DNA of 64,000 nt from Flavobacterium sp. BFFFF1 (lineage in GTDB: Bacteria; Bacteroidota; Bacteroidia; Flavobacteriales; Flavobacteriaceae): the NCBI RefSeq assembly GCF_002256285.1, contig NZ_NKJE01000008.1, positions 62,001 to 126,000 of the forward strand. Reading direction: 5' to 3'. The notes beneath the pieces are model-generated. The model made no database searches. It had not been told where the DNA came from and worked only from the letters and a program-made list of their open reading frames with translations. Shown here piece after piece: positions 49,609-58,309 of this stretch. Each line of letters opens with the position of its first letter. Position 1 is the first letter of the stretch. A program made the translations under genes and the position numbers.

Positions 49609-50265
49609 TTAATTGATTACCATTTCGGGAATTTCTGCTTCAATAATCAGTTCCGCTTCCGTGGATGCGATAATATGCTCTACCGAAACCCCCGGCGCGC
49701 GTTCAAGTAACTTGAACCCTTTAGGAGTAACTTCCAAAACAGCCAATTCCGTGACAACTTTCTTTACACAGCCTACACCTGTAAGCGGTAAAGTACAGCG
49801 TTTTAAAATCTTCGATTCACCAGCCTTATTGACGTGCATCATGGCTACAATGATGTTTTCAGCCGAAGCGACCAGGTCCATCGCGCCACCCATGCCTTTG
49901 ACCATTTTACCCGGAATTTTCCAATTTGCGATATCGCCGTTTTCCGCCACTTCCATCGCGCCAAGAATTGTTAAATCCACATGTTGGCTGCGGATCATCC
50001 CAAAACTGAATGCCGAATCGAAGAAACTTGCACCCGGCAGCGTCGTTATGGTTTGTTTTCCGGCGTTAATCACATCAGCATCTTCTTCTCCTTCAAAAGG
50101 AAAAGGGCCCATGCCCAGCACGCCATTTTCACTTTGGAATTCTACAGCGATATCTGTTCGGACGTAATTGGCAACCAACGTCGGAATTCCGATGCCGAGG
50201 TTTACATAATAACCGTCTTTAACTTCCTTTGCAATTCTTTTTGCTATTTCTTCTTTACCAAGCAT
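49609..50265 (-). CDS. scoB: 3-oxoacid CoA-transferase subunit B
   Basis: 218 residues. With subunit A it moves CoA from succinyl-CoA to acetoacetate or similar 3-oxoacids. The catalytic Glu is in FQSENGVLGMGPFPFEGEED (near 45), the usual place for subunit B. PGKMVKGMGGAMDLV and the C-terminal YxxEIVI-like end complete the pattern. scoA lies upstream on the same strand after a 96-base gap filled by an 8-mer repeat pair. Confidence 0.94.
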   Translation of the reverse strand: MLGKEEIAKRIAKEVKDGYYVNLGIGIPTLVANYVRTDIAVEFQSENGVLGMGPFPFEGEEDADVINAGKQTITTLPGASFFDSAFSFGMIRSQHVDLTILGAMEVAENGDIANWKIPGKMVKGMGGAMDLVASAENIIVAMMHVNKAGESKILKRCTLPLTGVGCVKKVVTELAVLEVTPKGFKLLERAPGVSVEHIIASTEAELIIEAEIPEMVIN

Positions 50266-50281
50266 AATTCAATTAGAAAAT

Positions 50282-50365
50282 GGGATAATGAGATAACGGG
50301 ATAATTATTTAAAAGGGTGTTGCCCCTCATTTTCTAATTACTGGATTATCTGATTATCTAATTAT
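50282..50365 (+). repeat. Inverted octad arrays between scoA and scoB (locus 5)
   Basis: Left: GGGATAAT, GAGATAAC, GGGATAAT (50282-50305). Right: TGGATTAT, CTGATTAT, CTAATTAT (50342-50365). The period is 8 rather than 7. They pair around about 36 bases. The right arm contains the scoA stop codon. Confidence 0.8.
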
Positions 50366-51060
50366 TTTTTCCTTACCGTTCGTTGTTCAATCCTTTTCTC
50401 AAATTTATCGCCTTTGAAAATCCTTTGGACCAAAATGCCAGGAATGTGGATTTCATTCGGATCCAGGCTTCCGACGGGGAGTAATTCCTCAACTTCGGCG
50501 ATGGTAATTTTTCCGGCGCCCGCCATGGGTGCATTAAAATTTCTCGCCGTTCCTTTAAAGATCAGGTTTCCGGCTTCATCGCCCTTCCATGCTTTGACAA
50601 TCGCGAAATCCGCTTTGTAAGCGTGCTCAAGGATGTGCATTTTGCCATTAAACTCGCGTGCTTCCTTACCTTCGGCAACCTCTGTGCCGTAACCGGCTGG
50701 AGTGAAAAACGCAGGAATTCCCGCTTGCGCGGCACGGCATTTCTCGGCCAGGGTACCTTGCGGAGTCAGTTCAACATCGAGTTCGCCGGAAAGCATCTGG
50801 CGCTCGAATTCTGCATTCTCGCCAACATATGACGAAATCATTTTTTTTATTTGTCGTTTTTGCAGCAACAGTCCAAGTCCAAAATCATCGACGCCGGCAT
50901 TGTTCGAAATGCAGGTGAGGTTTTTTACATCTTTCCTCACAAGTTCAGCGATACTGTTTTCTGGAATCCCGCAAAGCCCGAAGCCACCAAGCATGATGGT
51001 TTGCCCATCTTCAATTCCGGCAAGCGCCTCGGTAACACTATTTACTTTCTTATTGATCAT
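50362..51060 (-). CDS. scoA: 3-oxoacid CoA-transferase subunit A
   Basis: 232 residues from the ATG at 51058-51060 ([20 protein letters not shown]). The glycine-rich CoA-binding loop is [17 protein letters not shown] (near 22-38), and [20 protein letters not shown] lies mid-protein. It is the first gene of the scoAB pair; transcripts must pass the octad hairpin to reach scoB, which may adjust the ratio of subunits. A nine-codon upstream extension is not supported. Confidence 0.94.
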   Translation of the reverse strand: MINKKVNSVTEALAGIEDGQTIMLGGFGLCGIPENSIAELVRKDVKNLTCISNNAGVDDFGLGLLLQKRQIKKMISSYVGENAEFERQMLSGELDVELTPQGTLAEKCRAAQAGIPAFFTPAGYGTEVAEGKEAREFNGKMHILEHAYKADFAIVKAWKGDEAGNLIFKGTARNFNAPMAGAGKITIAEVEELLPVGSLDPNEIHIPGILVQRIFKGDKFEKRIEQRTVRKK

Positions 51061-51168
51061 GTAATCTATTTTTAACAGGATAGACACTGCTTCTTAATAT
51101 TCGAAAAAACCGAAAAGTGGTTACTTCGCCATGCCGAAATCCGTATCGTTTTAAATATTCATATTAAA

Positions 51169-53502
51169 TCACCCGCCATTCATCCCAAGGTCGAACTCGT
51201 CCGTATCTTGTTCTTCTCCGCCTTCAGTATCGGCTGAATCCTTGACCACGCGGGAATAACAGTCTACTTTAATCGCAAGATTTGGCGGACGTTTGAAATC
51301 TTCCATTGACACATGCAGGCTGCTGTCTCCATAACATTTTTTCATAAACATCGCCCAGATTGGAAGTGCCGCGGTTGCGCCCTGTCCGTAGGTGATGCCT
51401 TTGAAATGCGCGGAACGGTCTTCATTTCCAACCCACACACCTGTGGCAAGGTTTGGCACCATTCCAACAAACCAACCATCCGACTGGTTCTGAGTGGTTC
51501 CGGTCTTTCCTGCAATTGGGTTCTTGAATACGTAAGGATAACCTGTTACGCGGTTGTAACCATTGCCGCCGCCCTCGGTGCGCAAACGTGCCCCGGAACC
51601 AGATTCGGTAACGCCCTCGAGCAATTTCAGCACAGCATAGGCAATGTCTTTATTTAAAACATCGTGAGAATCGGGCACAGTTTCATACAATACCACACCG
51701 TTCTTATCCTCAATTTTGGAAATCACCTGGGGTTTGATGTACACGCCTTCATTGGCGAAAGTGCTGTATGCCGCCACCATGTCCTGAACGGTAATTTCTA
51801 CCGCGCCCAACGCTATTGACGGCTGTGCAGGAATATCTGATTTCACGCCAAGCTTGTGCGTTAAATCTACAACTGCTTCCGGCCCAACGCGATCAATGAG
51901 TTTAGCTGAAACGGTATTGATTGAAAGGGCCAAAGCTTTTTTCAGGGTAACCATTCCGCGGTATTCTCCGTTTGAGTTGTTTGGTGTCCAATCGGCTGTG
52001 ACGTGGTGTCTGCCTTTTGGAATGGTGATTGGGGAGTCGAGGATAGAGTCACAGGGTGACATACCCAACTGCTCAATCGCTGTGGCATATACGAATGGTT
52101 TAAAAGTGGAACCAACCTGTCTGGCACCCTGGGCCACGTGGTCGTATTGGAAATGCTTGTAGTTTATTCCGCCAACCCACACTTTCACATGGCCGGTCTG
52201 CGGCTCCATAGCCATCACTCCGGATTGGAGGAAATGTTTGTAGTAGCGAATGGAATCGTTTGGCGTCATGACGGTATCCTTTTCTCCTTTCCAGGTAAAT
52301 ACGCGCATTTTTGTTTTCACGTCGAATGATTTCTCAATTTCCTCGTCGGATTTATCATCCGATTTCATGATGCTCCACCGGTCAGAGTTTTTGCGTGCCC
52401 TTTGCATAAGCCTTTCAGTCTCCCCCTCGTTCAGGTTAACAAAAGGTGCGTTCTTGTTGGTTTTCTGCTGACTCCAGAACTCTTCCTGCAGGTTTTTCAT
52501 ATGGTCTGTCACTGCTTCTTCCGCATAAGTCTGCATGCGGGAGTCGATCGTGGTATAAATCTTAAGTCCATCGGTGTAAATGTCGTAATCGCTGCCATCC
52601 GGCTTCTTGTTTTCTTTTACCCATTCTTTCATAAAGTCGCGGAGGTATTCCCTAAAATAGGTGGCAATACCATCTGTGTGACTTTCCGGGTGAAAGTGCA
52701 GTGTGATTGGCTTTTTCATCAACGCTTCGGCCTTGGCCTTATCCAAAACACCGTTTCTTACCATTTGGTTCAGTACCACATTCCGACGTGTCTTCACGCG
52801 TTCCGCACGACGTACTGGATTGAAATATGACGGGTTGGTCAGCATTCCGACGAGCATCGCACTTTCGTCTATCGTTAAATCTTTTGGTTCTTTTCCGAAA
52901 TAGACTTTAGCGGCAGACCGAATTCCAACCGCAGTATTCACAAAATCTGCCTTGTTAAAATACATTGCGATGATTTCGTTTTTGGTGTATTGCCGCTCCA
53001 GACGTACTGCAATAATCCACTCTTTTGCCTTCTGTATGACACGGAATGGCAGGAATCTCGATCCCTCACCATGGAAAAGCATCTTAGCCAATTGTTGCGT
53101 AAGGGTACTTGCGCCGCCATTCGTTCCAAGTCTCACCACAGCACCAACGGTTCTCCTTCCGTCGATTCCGGAGTGCTCATAGAAACGTTCGTCTTCTGTG
53201 GCGACAAGTGCTTTTACGAGGTGTTGCGGAAGGTCGGAGTACTTGATGGAGGTTCGGTTTTCGTTGTAAAATTTCCCGATGGTAACGCCGTCAGCCGATA
53301 TGATTTCAGTCGCAAGATTTGAGTTTGGGTTTTCCAATTCTTCGAATGACGGCATGGAACCCATCAGACCCCAGGACGCTAAAATGAAAAAAAGAAAAAC
53401 GCCTCCCAAAGTGTAAAAGAATATTTTCCAGAATTTCTTCTTGTAGTATTCGATATCTTTGATTGGGGCTGTCTTATTCGTGTTGTTTTTTTTTGTAGCC
53501 AT
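51169..53502 (-). CDS. Class A penicillin-binding protein (PBP 1A type)
   Basis: 777 residues. It polymerises and cross-links peptidoglycan. A cytoplasmic tail and membrane helix (IFFYTLGGVFLFFILASWGL, near 30-50) precede the glycosyltransferase domain with ATEDERFYEHSGIDGRRT (catalytic Glu near 110) and EWIIAVRLERQYTKNEI. The transpeptidase has VGSTFKPFVYATAIE (active Ser near 470), SINTVSAKLI and GKTGTTQNQSDGW. The C-terminal tail is acidic. It lies directly downstream of gldH (2-base gap). Confidence 0.95.
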   Translation of the reverse strand: MATKKNNTNKTAPIKDIEYYKKKFWKIFFYTLGGVFLFFILASWGLMGSMPSFEELENPNSNLATEIISADGVTIGKFYNENRTSIKYSDLPQHLVKALVATEDERFYEHSGIDGRRTVGAVVRLGTNGGASTLTQQLAKMLFHGEGSRFLPFRVIQKAKEWIIAVRLERQYTKNEIIAMYFNKADFVNTAVGIRSAAKVYFGKEPKDLTIDESAMLVGMLTNPSYFNPVRRAERVKTRRNVVLNQMVRNGVLDKAKAEALMKKPITLHFHPESHTDGIATYFREYLRDFMKEWVKENKKPDGSDYDIYTDGLKIYTTIDSRMQTYAEEAVTDHMKNLQEEFWSQQKTNKNAPFVNLNEGETERLMQRARKNSDRWSIMKSDDKSDEEIEKSFDVKTKMRVFTWKGEKDTVMTPNDSIRYYKHFLQSGVMAMEPQTGHVKVWVGGINYKHFQYDHVAQGARQVGSTFKPFVYATAIEQLGMSPCDSILDSPITIPKGRHHVTADWTPNNSNGEYRGMVTLKKALALSINTVSAKLIDRVGPEAVVDLTHKLGVKSDIPAQPSIALGAVEITVQDMVAAYSTFANEGVYIKPQVISKIEDKNGVVLYETVPDSHDVLNKDIAYAVLKLLEGVTESGSGARLRTEGGGNGYNRVTGYPYVFKNPIAGKTGTTQNQSDGWFVGMVPNLATGVWVGNEDRSAHFKGITYGQGATAALPIWAMFMKKCYGDSSLHVSMEDFKRPPNLAIKVDCYSRVVKDSADTEGGEEQDTDEFDLGMNGG

Positions 53503-53504
53503 AA

Positions 53505-53990
53505 TTATTCTGTTGATTCTATCCTGAAACCTACATCGGTGATTCCCGCCAATTGTGCTATTCCCGGAATTTTTCCGGTTTGCCGCACTGCATGTTTAAT
53601 GCTGACTTTATACTCGCCAGTTTTTGCAAACTTCATTTTCTCTTTGTAGAACAGTTTATTTTCCTTGATGTCTGTAAATCCGTCGCCTAACAGCGTTCCA
53701 TCGGCTTCTGTCATTTTATATTGTAACGTGTCCACTTTTGTCAACCCTCCCGGCTGTTCCAGGGCAACGATCAGGAAAAGATTACTGAACTGGTAGTCGT
53801 TATTGTCACGAATGTTGACATAGAGATTATAAGGCTTCGTCGTATCTGGGCTGTTAAACTTAAACGTCACGACGCTGTCTTTCTGCCAGGATGAACCTAC
53901 AGATTTATATTCATCAAACACGCGTTTCTTATCGCATGATACCAGCAATAATGTTACTGATAACAGGAATAAGCTATTCTTTAGGCTCAT
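53505..53990 (-). CDS. gldH: Gliding motility lipoprotein GldH
   Basis: 161 residues from the ATG at 53988-53990 (MSLKNSLFLLSVTLLLVSC). Signal peptide and lipobox show lipid attachment. The body (FDEYKSVGSSWQKDSVVTFK, YNLYVNIRDNNDYQFSNLFL) matches GldH, which is needed for gliding in Flavobacterium. Its start overlaps the ricT 3' end by 17 bases. The order ricT-gldH-pbp1A is typical in Flavobacteria and strengthens the call. This gene is one of the best markers for the phylum here. Confidence 0.92.
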   Translation of the reverse strand: MSLKNSLFLLSVTLLLVSCDKKRVFDEYKSVGSSWQKDSVVTFKFNSPDTTKPYNLYVNIRDNNDYQFSNLFLIVALEQPGGLTKVDTLQYKMTEADGTLLGDGFTDIKENKLFYKEKMKFAKTGEYKVSIKHAVRQTGKIPGIAQLAGITDVGFRIESTE

Positions 53991-55413
53991 TTTTATTACC
54001 CGGGTTTTTATTGTCAAACGGTCTTCTTCTTTTGTTCCGGTTATTTCCTTTTGGTCTATCGCCAGCCGGTTTTTCTCCAGTAGGTTTTTCTCCAGCAGGT
54101 TTATTTTGCACAGGATTCGATTTGCTTATAGCTGGTTTATTTTCTCCGGCAGGCCTGGCTTCATTAGGCTTTCGATTTTCATTTCGTGCGGGACGATTGT
54201 CATTGCCCTGGCGGTTGTCGTTTCGCTGGCGGTTGTTGTTATTGTTGCTATTTGGACGAATCACCTCGCTGGCAGTGGCCCCTTCGCCCGGCTTGCGGTT
54301 TTTATTTGGTCTCTTCTTCCGCTTAGGCTGGTCAAAACGGGTGAGGCTTTCCTGACCCATTGCATTATTGAAATCCTTTTCAGGTGCCGGAGCTGCTTCA
54401 ATGGCATAATCCTCGAGCGAGGAAACTTTATTTTTCTCCTTATTTTCAGCGATAATTTCTTTTACCTGTTCAATTTTAAGTGTGTGCCAATTCGCAAAAT
54501 TATCGGTATAGGCAAACCACATCAATCCCTTGAAAATGTCCTGTTTCTGGCAAATCGCCATCCCTTTTTCGGTCATCAATTTGGTTTCGAAGTCTGGAAA
54601 ACCCTGTAACGCATCCATGTAGGTATCCAACTCATAATTCAGGCAGCATTTCAGCTTACCACACTGTCCGGCAAGCTTCTGCGGATTCAGGGAAAGTTGC
54701 TGATAACGTGCCGCGGAGGTGTTTACACTGCGAAAATCTGTGAGCCATGTAGAACAGCACAATTCGCGACCACAAGAACCAATGCCGCCCAAACGCGAGG
54801 CTTCCTGTCGGAACCCCACCTGTTTCATTTCAATCCTGGTACTGAATTCACGCGCAAAATCCTTGATCAGCATCCGGAAATCCACGCGGTCTTCTGCGGT
54901 GTAATAAAACGTCGCCTTAGACCCGTCGCCCTGAAATTCGATGTCGGAAATTTTCATTTGAAGCTTTTGTGCAATAGCGAGTTCACGCGCACGTTTCTTC
55001 ATGGGTTCTTCCTTATCGCGTGCATTGGACCAGATATCGATGTCTTTTTGAGATGCCTTGCGGTATAGTTTTGGGATTTCGGCGTTGTCTTTGACGCCTT
55101 TCTTCTTCATCTGGATCCGAACGAGTTCACCGGTTAAGGTGACAATCCCGACGTCGTGTCCGGGAGAAGCTTCCGTCGCAACGATATCGCCGATGCTTAG
55201 GGTGAGTTTTTCGGTGTTCCGGTAAAATTCCTTACGTCCGTTCTTAAAGCGGACTTCTATGCAGTCAAACGGCGCTTCGCCATTGGGTAAACTCATATTG
55301 GAAAGCCAGTCAAAAACCGTCAGCTTGTTGCAGCTGTCCGTTCCGCAGGTCCCATTGTTCTTACAACCCTTAGGCGCTCCGCCATCAGAAGTTGAGCAAC
55401 TTGTACATGCCAT
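53974..55413 (-). CDS. ricT: PSP1-domain protein RicT with Cys-rich N-terminus and low-complexity tail
   Basis: 479 residues from the ATG at 55411-55413 (MACTSCSTSDGG). RicT-type proteins in Bacillus form a complex with YmcA and YlbF that affects mRNA processing. The first 30 residues hold five Cys (CTSC, CKNNGTC, C), a possible iron-sulphur or zinc site. The PSP1 core runs to about residue 270 (KATFYYTAEDRVDFRMLIKD, FRQEASRLGGIGSCGRELCC). Residues 370-479 are Asn/Arg/Lys/Pro-rich and disordered (NNNNNRQRNDNRQGNDNRP). An 11-codon upstream extension is rejected. Confidence 0.9.
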   Translation of the reverse strand: MACTSCSTSDGGAPKGCKNNGTCGTDSCNKLTVFDWLSNMSLPNGEAPFDCIEVRFKNGRKEFYRNTEKLTLSIGDIVATEASPGHDVGIVTLTGELVRIQMKKKGVKDNAEIPKLYRKASQKDIDIWSNARDKEEPMKKRARELAIAQKLQMKISDIEFQGDGSKATFYYTAEDRVDFRMLIKDFAREFSTRIEMKQVGFRQEASRLGGIGSCGRELCCSTWLTDFRSVNTSAARYQQLSLNPQKLAGQCGKLKCCLNYELDTYMDALQGFPDFETKLMTEKGMAICQKQDIFKGLMWFAYTDNFANWHTLKIEQVKEIIAENKEKNKVSSLEDYAIEAAPAPEKDFNNAMGQESLTRFDQPKRKKRPNKNRKPGEGATASEVIRPNSNNNNNRQRNDNRQGNDNRPARNENRKPNEARPAGENKPAISKSNPVQNKPAGEKPTGEKPAGDRPKGNNRNKRRRPFDNKNPGNKNEPKE

Positions 55414-55548
55414 ATGATATATGTAGTGTTGTGACGCGCACAACTTAAGTTCGTAAAACGTTTTGTGCGTAAAGATAGTATATTAAGCTTATGTTACAAA
55501 CCTTAATACTCAAATTGGAGCACTACCGCCATTGTAGCATCGCAGCAA

Positions 55549-56370
55549 TTATTTACTGTCTGAAATGCCCGCTGTCTTTTGAATGATCCATGCGTCCTGC
55601 GGAATCCAACTGCCACTGACAGGCGTTTCGATATGCTCTAATACACGTGCATTACTAAAGAATTGATGCATAAATGTTTTGGGCTGGAAGGCCGAAAAAA
55701 CGCGGTGGCCCTCTTTTACATTTCCGCGAACCACCAATTTACCCTGATTAAAAAGACCCAATTCCTCCTGGGTCAATTTGGTCTTGAAGTTATCACCCTG
55801 CGTCGTCAGGTACATCACACCATTTGGCTTCAATACACGCGACAATTCCGCGTACCAATCATGGTGCATTTTTTCCGATAGATGCGTAAAAATTGAAATG
55901 CCATAAATTACATCGAAAAAACCGTCAGGATACGGCAGTTTGGCTTCCAGCGAATTGTTGTTGAAGTGAATTCCGGGTAAATTCTCCGTACACCAATCGA
56001 TGGATTCTTTGTTATAATCCGTGCCATAAAATTGGCATCCTTCTCCAACCAAACCGGGTAACTGCCTGATAATCCTGCCAGGTCCGCAACCCCAGTCGAG
56101 TATATTAACCCCTTTTAAGGCAATATGTTTGCCTATACGATCAACAATGTTTTTAGCACTTTGGATGCTGCCGGTGTAATATTGCTCGTAGTCAATCTGG
56201 AACGACTCATAGATTAAGTAGTCAGGCGGCAGCGGGACCTCCGGGTGATTCCTTTTGAATGCCTCATTCCTGCTCCTGTTTTTTAATTGCATCGCCGAAA
56301 ACCGCAGCCTGTCGACAATCATTAACAGCCCTAGCTGTCTGAGTAACTTTGAAAATTGCGCTTTTAGCAT
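55549..56370 (-). CDS. Class I SAM-dependent methyltransferase
   Basis: 273 residues. Residues 95-115 hold the SAM-binding motif I (GVNILDWGCGPGRIIRQLPG), followed by FYGTDYNKESIDWCTENL (motif II region) and FDVIYGISIFTHLSEKMH. An N-terminal 90-residue basic helical part precedes the core. No clue to the acceptor is visible. It lies 28 bases downstream of trhO on the same strand, so it may be cotranscribed with it. Confidence 0.88.
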   Translation of the reverse strand: MLKAQFSKLLRQLGLLMIVDRLRFSAMQLKNRSRNEAFKRNHPEVPLPPDYLIYESFQIDYEQYYTGSIQSAKNIVDRIGKHIALKGVNILDWGCGPGRIIRQLPGLVGEGCQFYGTDYNKESIDWCTENLPGIHFNNNSLEAKLPYPDGFFDVIYGISIFTHLSEKMHHDWYAELSRVLKPNGVMYLTTQGDNFKTKLTQEELGLFNQGKLVVRGNVKEGHRVFSAFQPKTFMHQFFSNARVLEHIETPVSGSWIPQDAWIIQKTAGISDSK

Positions 56371-56397
56371 GTTTTTATCTTTATTGGCAGGAGTTTC

Positions 56398-57762
56398 CTA
56401 GACTGCATCCAGCTTGTATAATTTATCGGATAATCTGATCCGGAAAGGGAGTTTAAATGATACGACATTTCCTTTAACAGCAGTGGCTGCCGGAGCATCG
56501 TTTACAAACATTTCGCCAATCTCCATTTCCTGTGTGCCGGTTGTAGGCCCTTCAATAAGAATCTTATCTCCCGTGTTCAATTCACCAGACTCCAGATAGA
56601 ATTGCCCGATGGATGCCTTTGGAAAAAAATGAAGTCCTTTGGCAACATATCTTTTGGGTTGTTTTTTGATTTTTATCGCCGGCTTTGGAACGTCGGTTAA
56701 TACTGCTGATACTTTGTGGTTCTCATGAGAGACATTTCGGAAAGTCAGCACATCCGACTTTCCTTTCTTGAAAATCATGTTGCCATTTTTTAGCCCGCGC
56801 CGGATGGCCTTCTGCTCTTCTTCCGGAAGGTGGATGACCGAAACGCAATCTGTGGAACAGCAGTTTTCCATCGCGGCTTTGCAGTCATCGCATTGAATAA
56901 ACAGCAGATGACAGCCTTCGTTGGCGCAGTTCGTATGGTTGTCACACGGTTTACCGCATTGGTGGCACTGGGATACGATATCATCCGTGATTCTTTCGCC
57001 TAAACGATGGTCGAATACAAAGTTTTTTCCGATGAATTTACTTTCCAGTCCCTCGGCCTTAACCTGCCGCGTATACTCTATAATGCCGCCTTCAAGCTGG
57101 TATACGTTCTCAAAGCCTTTGTGTTTAAAGTACGCACTGGCCTTTTCACAGCGGATGCCGCCTGTGCAATACATCAGCAATTTTTTATCCGATTTGTGTT
57201 CGGAAAGCTGTTCTTCAATGATCGGCAATGATTCGCGGAAGGTATCCACATCCGGTTTGATCGCCTTTGTAAAATGTCCAATTTCGCTTTCATAGTGGTT
57301 CCGCATGTCCACAACAATCGTATCGGGGTCTTCGAGCAGGTCGTTGAATTCTTTTGCTTTGAGATGGATTCCGATGTTGGTCGCGTCAAAAGTATCGTCG
57401 TTCAATCCATCGGCGACAATCTTGTCACGGACTTTAATCGTCAGTTTCAAAAAGGAGTGGTCATCGTGTTCCACCGCTACATTGAGGCGGATGCCTTTCA
57501 TGAAATCGTATTCTTCGATGGTATCCTTGAACTCGTAAAAATTGTCGGCGGGCAATGAAAGCTGGGCGTTAATGCCTTCGTGGGCGACGTAAATCCTTCC
57601 TAAAACCTCAAGCGGATTCCAGGCCAGGAACAGTTCATTTCTAAATTGTGTGGGGTTTTCGATTTGCGCATAAGCATAGAAAGACAAAGTAAGCCTTTGC
57701 TTCCCGGCGTCGTCAATGAGGACGGCCCTTTCTTCTGCGCTTAAAGTGTTGTACAGTTGCAT
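56398..57762 (-). CDS. trhO: tRNA uridine-34 hydroxylase TrhO (rhodanese type) with extra C-terminal beta domain
   Basis: 454 residues, against about 320-350 for Escherichia TrhO (YceA). It is expected to form 5-hydroxyuridine at the wobble base of tRNAs. Residues 1-110 are the UPF0176-type N-domain; the rhodanese domain has the catalytic Cys in LMYCTGGIRCEKASAY (near 200). A Cys-rich block follows (CHQCGKPCDNHTNC, CDDCKAAMENCCSTDC, near 280-330), probably a zinc site. Residues 370-454 (GLHFFPKASIGQFYLESGEL, NTGDKILIEGPTTG) resemble the C-terminal beta domain of U32 peptidases such as TrhP. The 5' end of the gene is duplicated 279 bases upstream. Confidence 0.88.
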   Translation of the reverse strand: MQLYNTLSAEERAVLIDDAGKQRLTLSFYAYAQIENPTQFRNELFLAWNPLEVLGRIYVAHEGINAQLSLPADNFYEFKDTIEEYDFMKGIRLNVAVEHDDHSFLKLTIKVRDKIVADGLNDDTFDATNIGIHLKAKEFNDLLEDPDTIVVDMRNHYESEIGHFTKAIKPDVDTFRESLPIIEEQLSEHKSDKKLLMYCTGGIRCEKASAYFKHKGFENVYQLEGGIIEYTRQVKAEGLESKFIGKNFVFDHRLGERITDDIVSQCHQCGKPCDNHTNCANEGCHLLFIQCDDCKAAMENCCSTDCVSVIHLPEEEQKAIRRGLKNGNMIFKKGKSDVLTFRNVSHENHKVSAVLTDVPKPAIKIKKQPKRYVAKGLHFFPKASIGQFYLESGELNTGDKILIEGPTTGTQEMEIGEMFVNDAPAATAVKGNVVSFKLPFRIRLSDKLYKLDAV

Positions 57763-57835
57763 GCTATAAACAGTTTTAAGTGTGGAGAATTATTTTCTGG
57801 GGCAAAAATAGGGGAAAAGTTGAAGACTTGCAAAG
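57739..57835 (+). repeat. Direct repeat, copy 1 (contains the trhO start)
   Basis: About 97 bases beginning GCTTAAAGTGTTGTACAGTT and ending near GACTTGCAAAGT. It covers the first eight trhO codons and the region where its promoter should lie. Copy 2 starts at 58018 with a few mismatches. Confidence 0.9.
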
Positions 57836-58017
57836 TTTGTTTTGGTGTTACCTTTGATCGGGCTTTCTGCTTCAATTTTTATTTACTTGCGCTGCGCTAA
57901 AGGCAAATAAAAGATTGTGCTACTATCCCTTACGCAGCACTCGGCACAATAGCTACTTATTTGAAATCAACATTTTATACCTGAAGCCCACCGGGCTTCC
58001 TCCTTTTAATTTCAAAT
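57836..58017 (-). repeat. Inserted hairpin segment between the direct repeats
   Basis: 182 bases. On the minus strand an A/T stem (CAATCTTTTATTTGC with GCAAGTAAATAAAAATTG) encloses a short loop, flanked by GGGATAGTAGCA and GAAGCAGAAAGCCCGATC; the architecture resembles elements A-C but the sequence is different. A second perfect hairpin is at 57983-57999. It has no open frame. Confidence 0.65.
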
Positions 58018-58114
58018 GCTTAAAGTGTTGTACAGTTGCATGCTATAAACAGTTTTAAGTGTGGAGAATTATTTCTTGGCGCAAAAATAGAGAAAAGTTG
58101 AAGACTTGCAAAGT
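58018..58114 (+). repeat. Direct repeat, copy 2 (orphan trhO 5' end)
   Basis: Matches 57739-57835 with about five differences. On the minus strand it reads eight trhO codons (MQLYNTLS) and then Ile and a stop, so it cannot encode the protein. It may retain a working promoter pointing at trhO. Confidence 0.9.
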
Positions 58115-58165
58115 GGCAAAGTGGCAAAGTTTCAAAGTATCTGGGTTTTTCCCTGGTGATACACG

Positions 58166-58253
58166 GAAGCCCTAGCCCCGATGAAAGCGGCATCCTTTTG
58201 TGGCGCAGCGCAGCGGAGCCGCAAAAGATATAGCGGACAGCGGGAATAGCTCC
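58166..58253 (-). repeat. Dispersed hairpin element, copy C
   Basis: On the minus strand it reads GGAGCTATTCCCGCTGTCCG then CTATATCTTTTG, a variable G/C-rich loop of about 22 bases, CAAAAGGATGCCGC, and CATCGGGGCTAGGGCTTCCG. It is the shortest and cleanest copy and serves as the reference for A and B. Confidence 0.8.
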
Positions 58254-58255
58254 AA

Positions 58256-58283
58256 ATAAAAAAAGCACCCGAAAAGGTGCTCT
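58256..58283 (-). terminator. Terminator of the bacilliredoxin gene
   Basis: On the minus strand AGCACC and GGTGCT pair across TTTTCG, followed by seven T residues, 27 bases past the stop. It overlaps the edge of element C. Confidence 0.85.
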
Positions 58284-58309
58284 TAAAAACTTTGCTGCTT
58301 TGAGACTAA

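Larger units (their letters stand above)
57763..58309. other. 547-bp repeat-rich intergenic region upstream of trhO
   Basis: It holds the non-coding part of direct-repeat copy 1, a 180-base inserted segment with a perfect GAAGCCC/GGGCTTC hairpin (57983-57999), direct-repeat copy 2, a run of 8-mers (TGCAAAGT, GGCAAAGT, GGCAAAGT, TTCAAAGT at 58107-58138), dispersed element C and the bacilliredoxin terminator. An apparent 82-codon frame across it is a by-product of the repeats. Confidence 0.8.

Noticed and set aside
58020..58268. An 82-codon minus-strand frame upstream of trhO
   Set aside because: It runs through direct-repeat copy 2, the octad array, dispersed element C and a terminator; its content is dictated by repeats.
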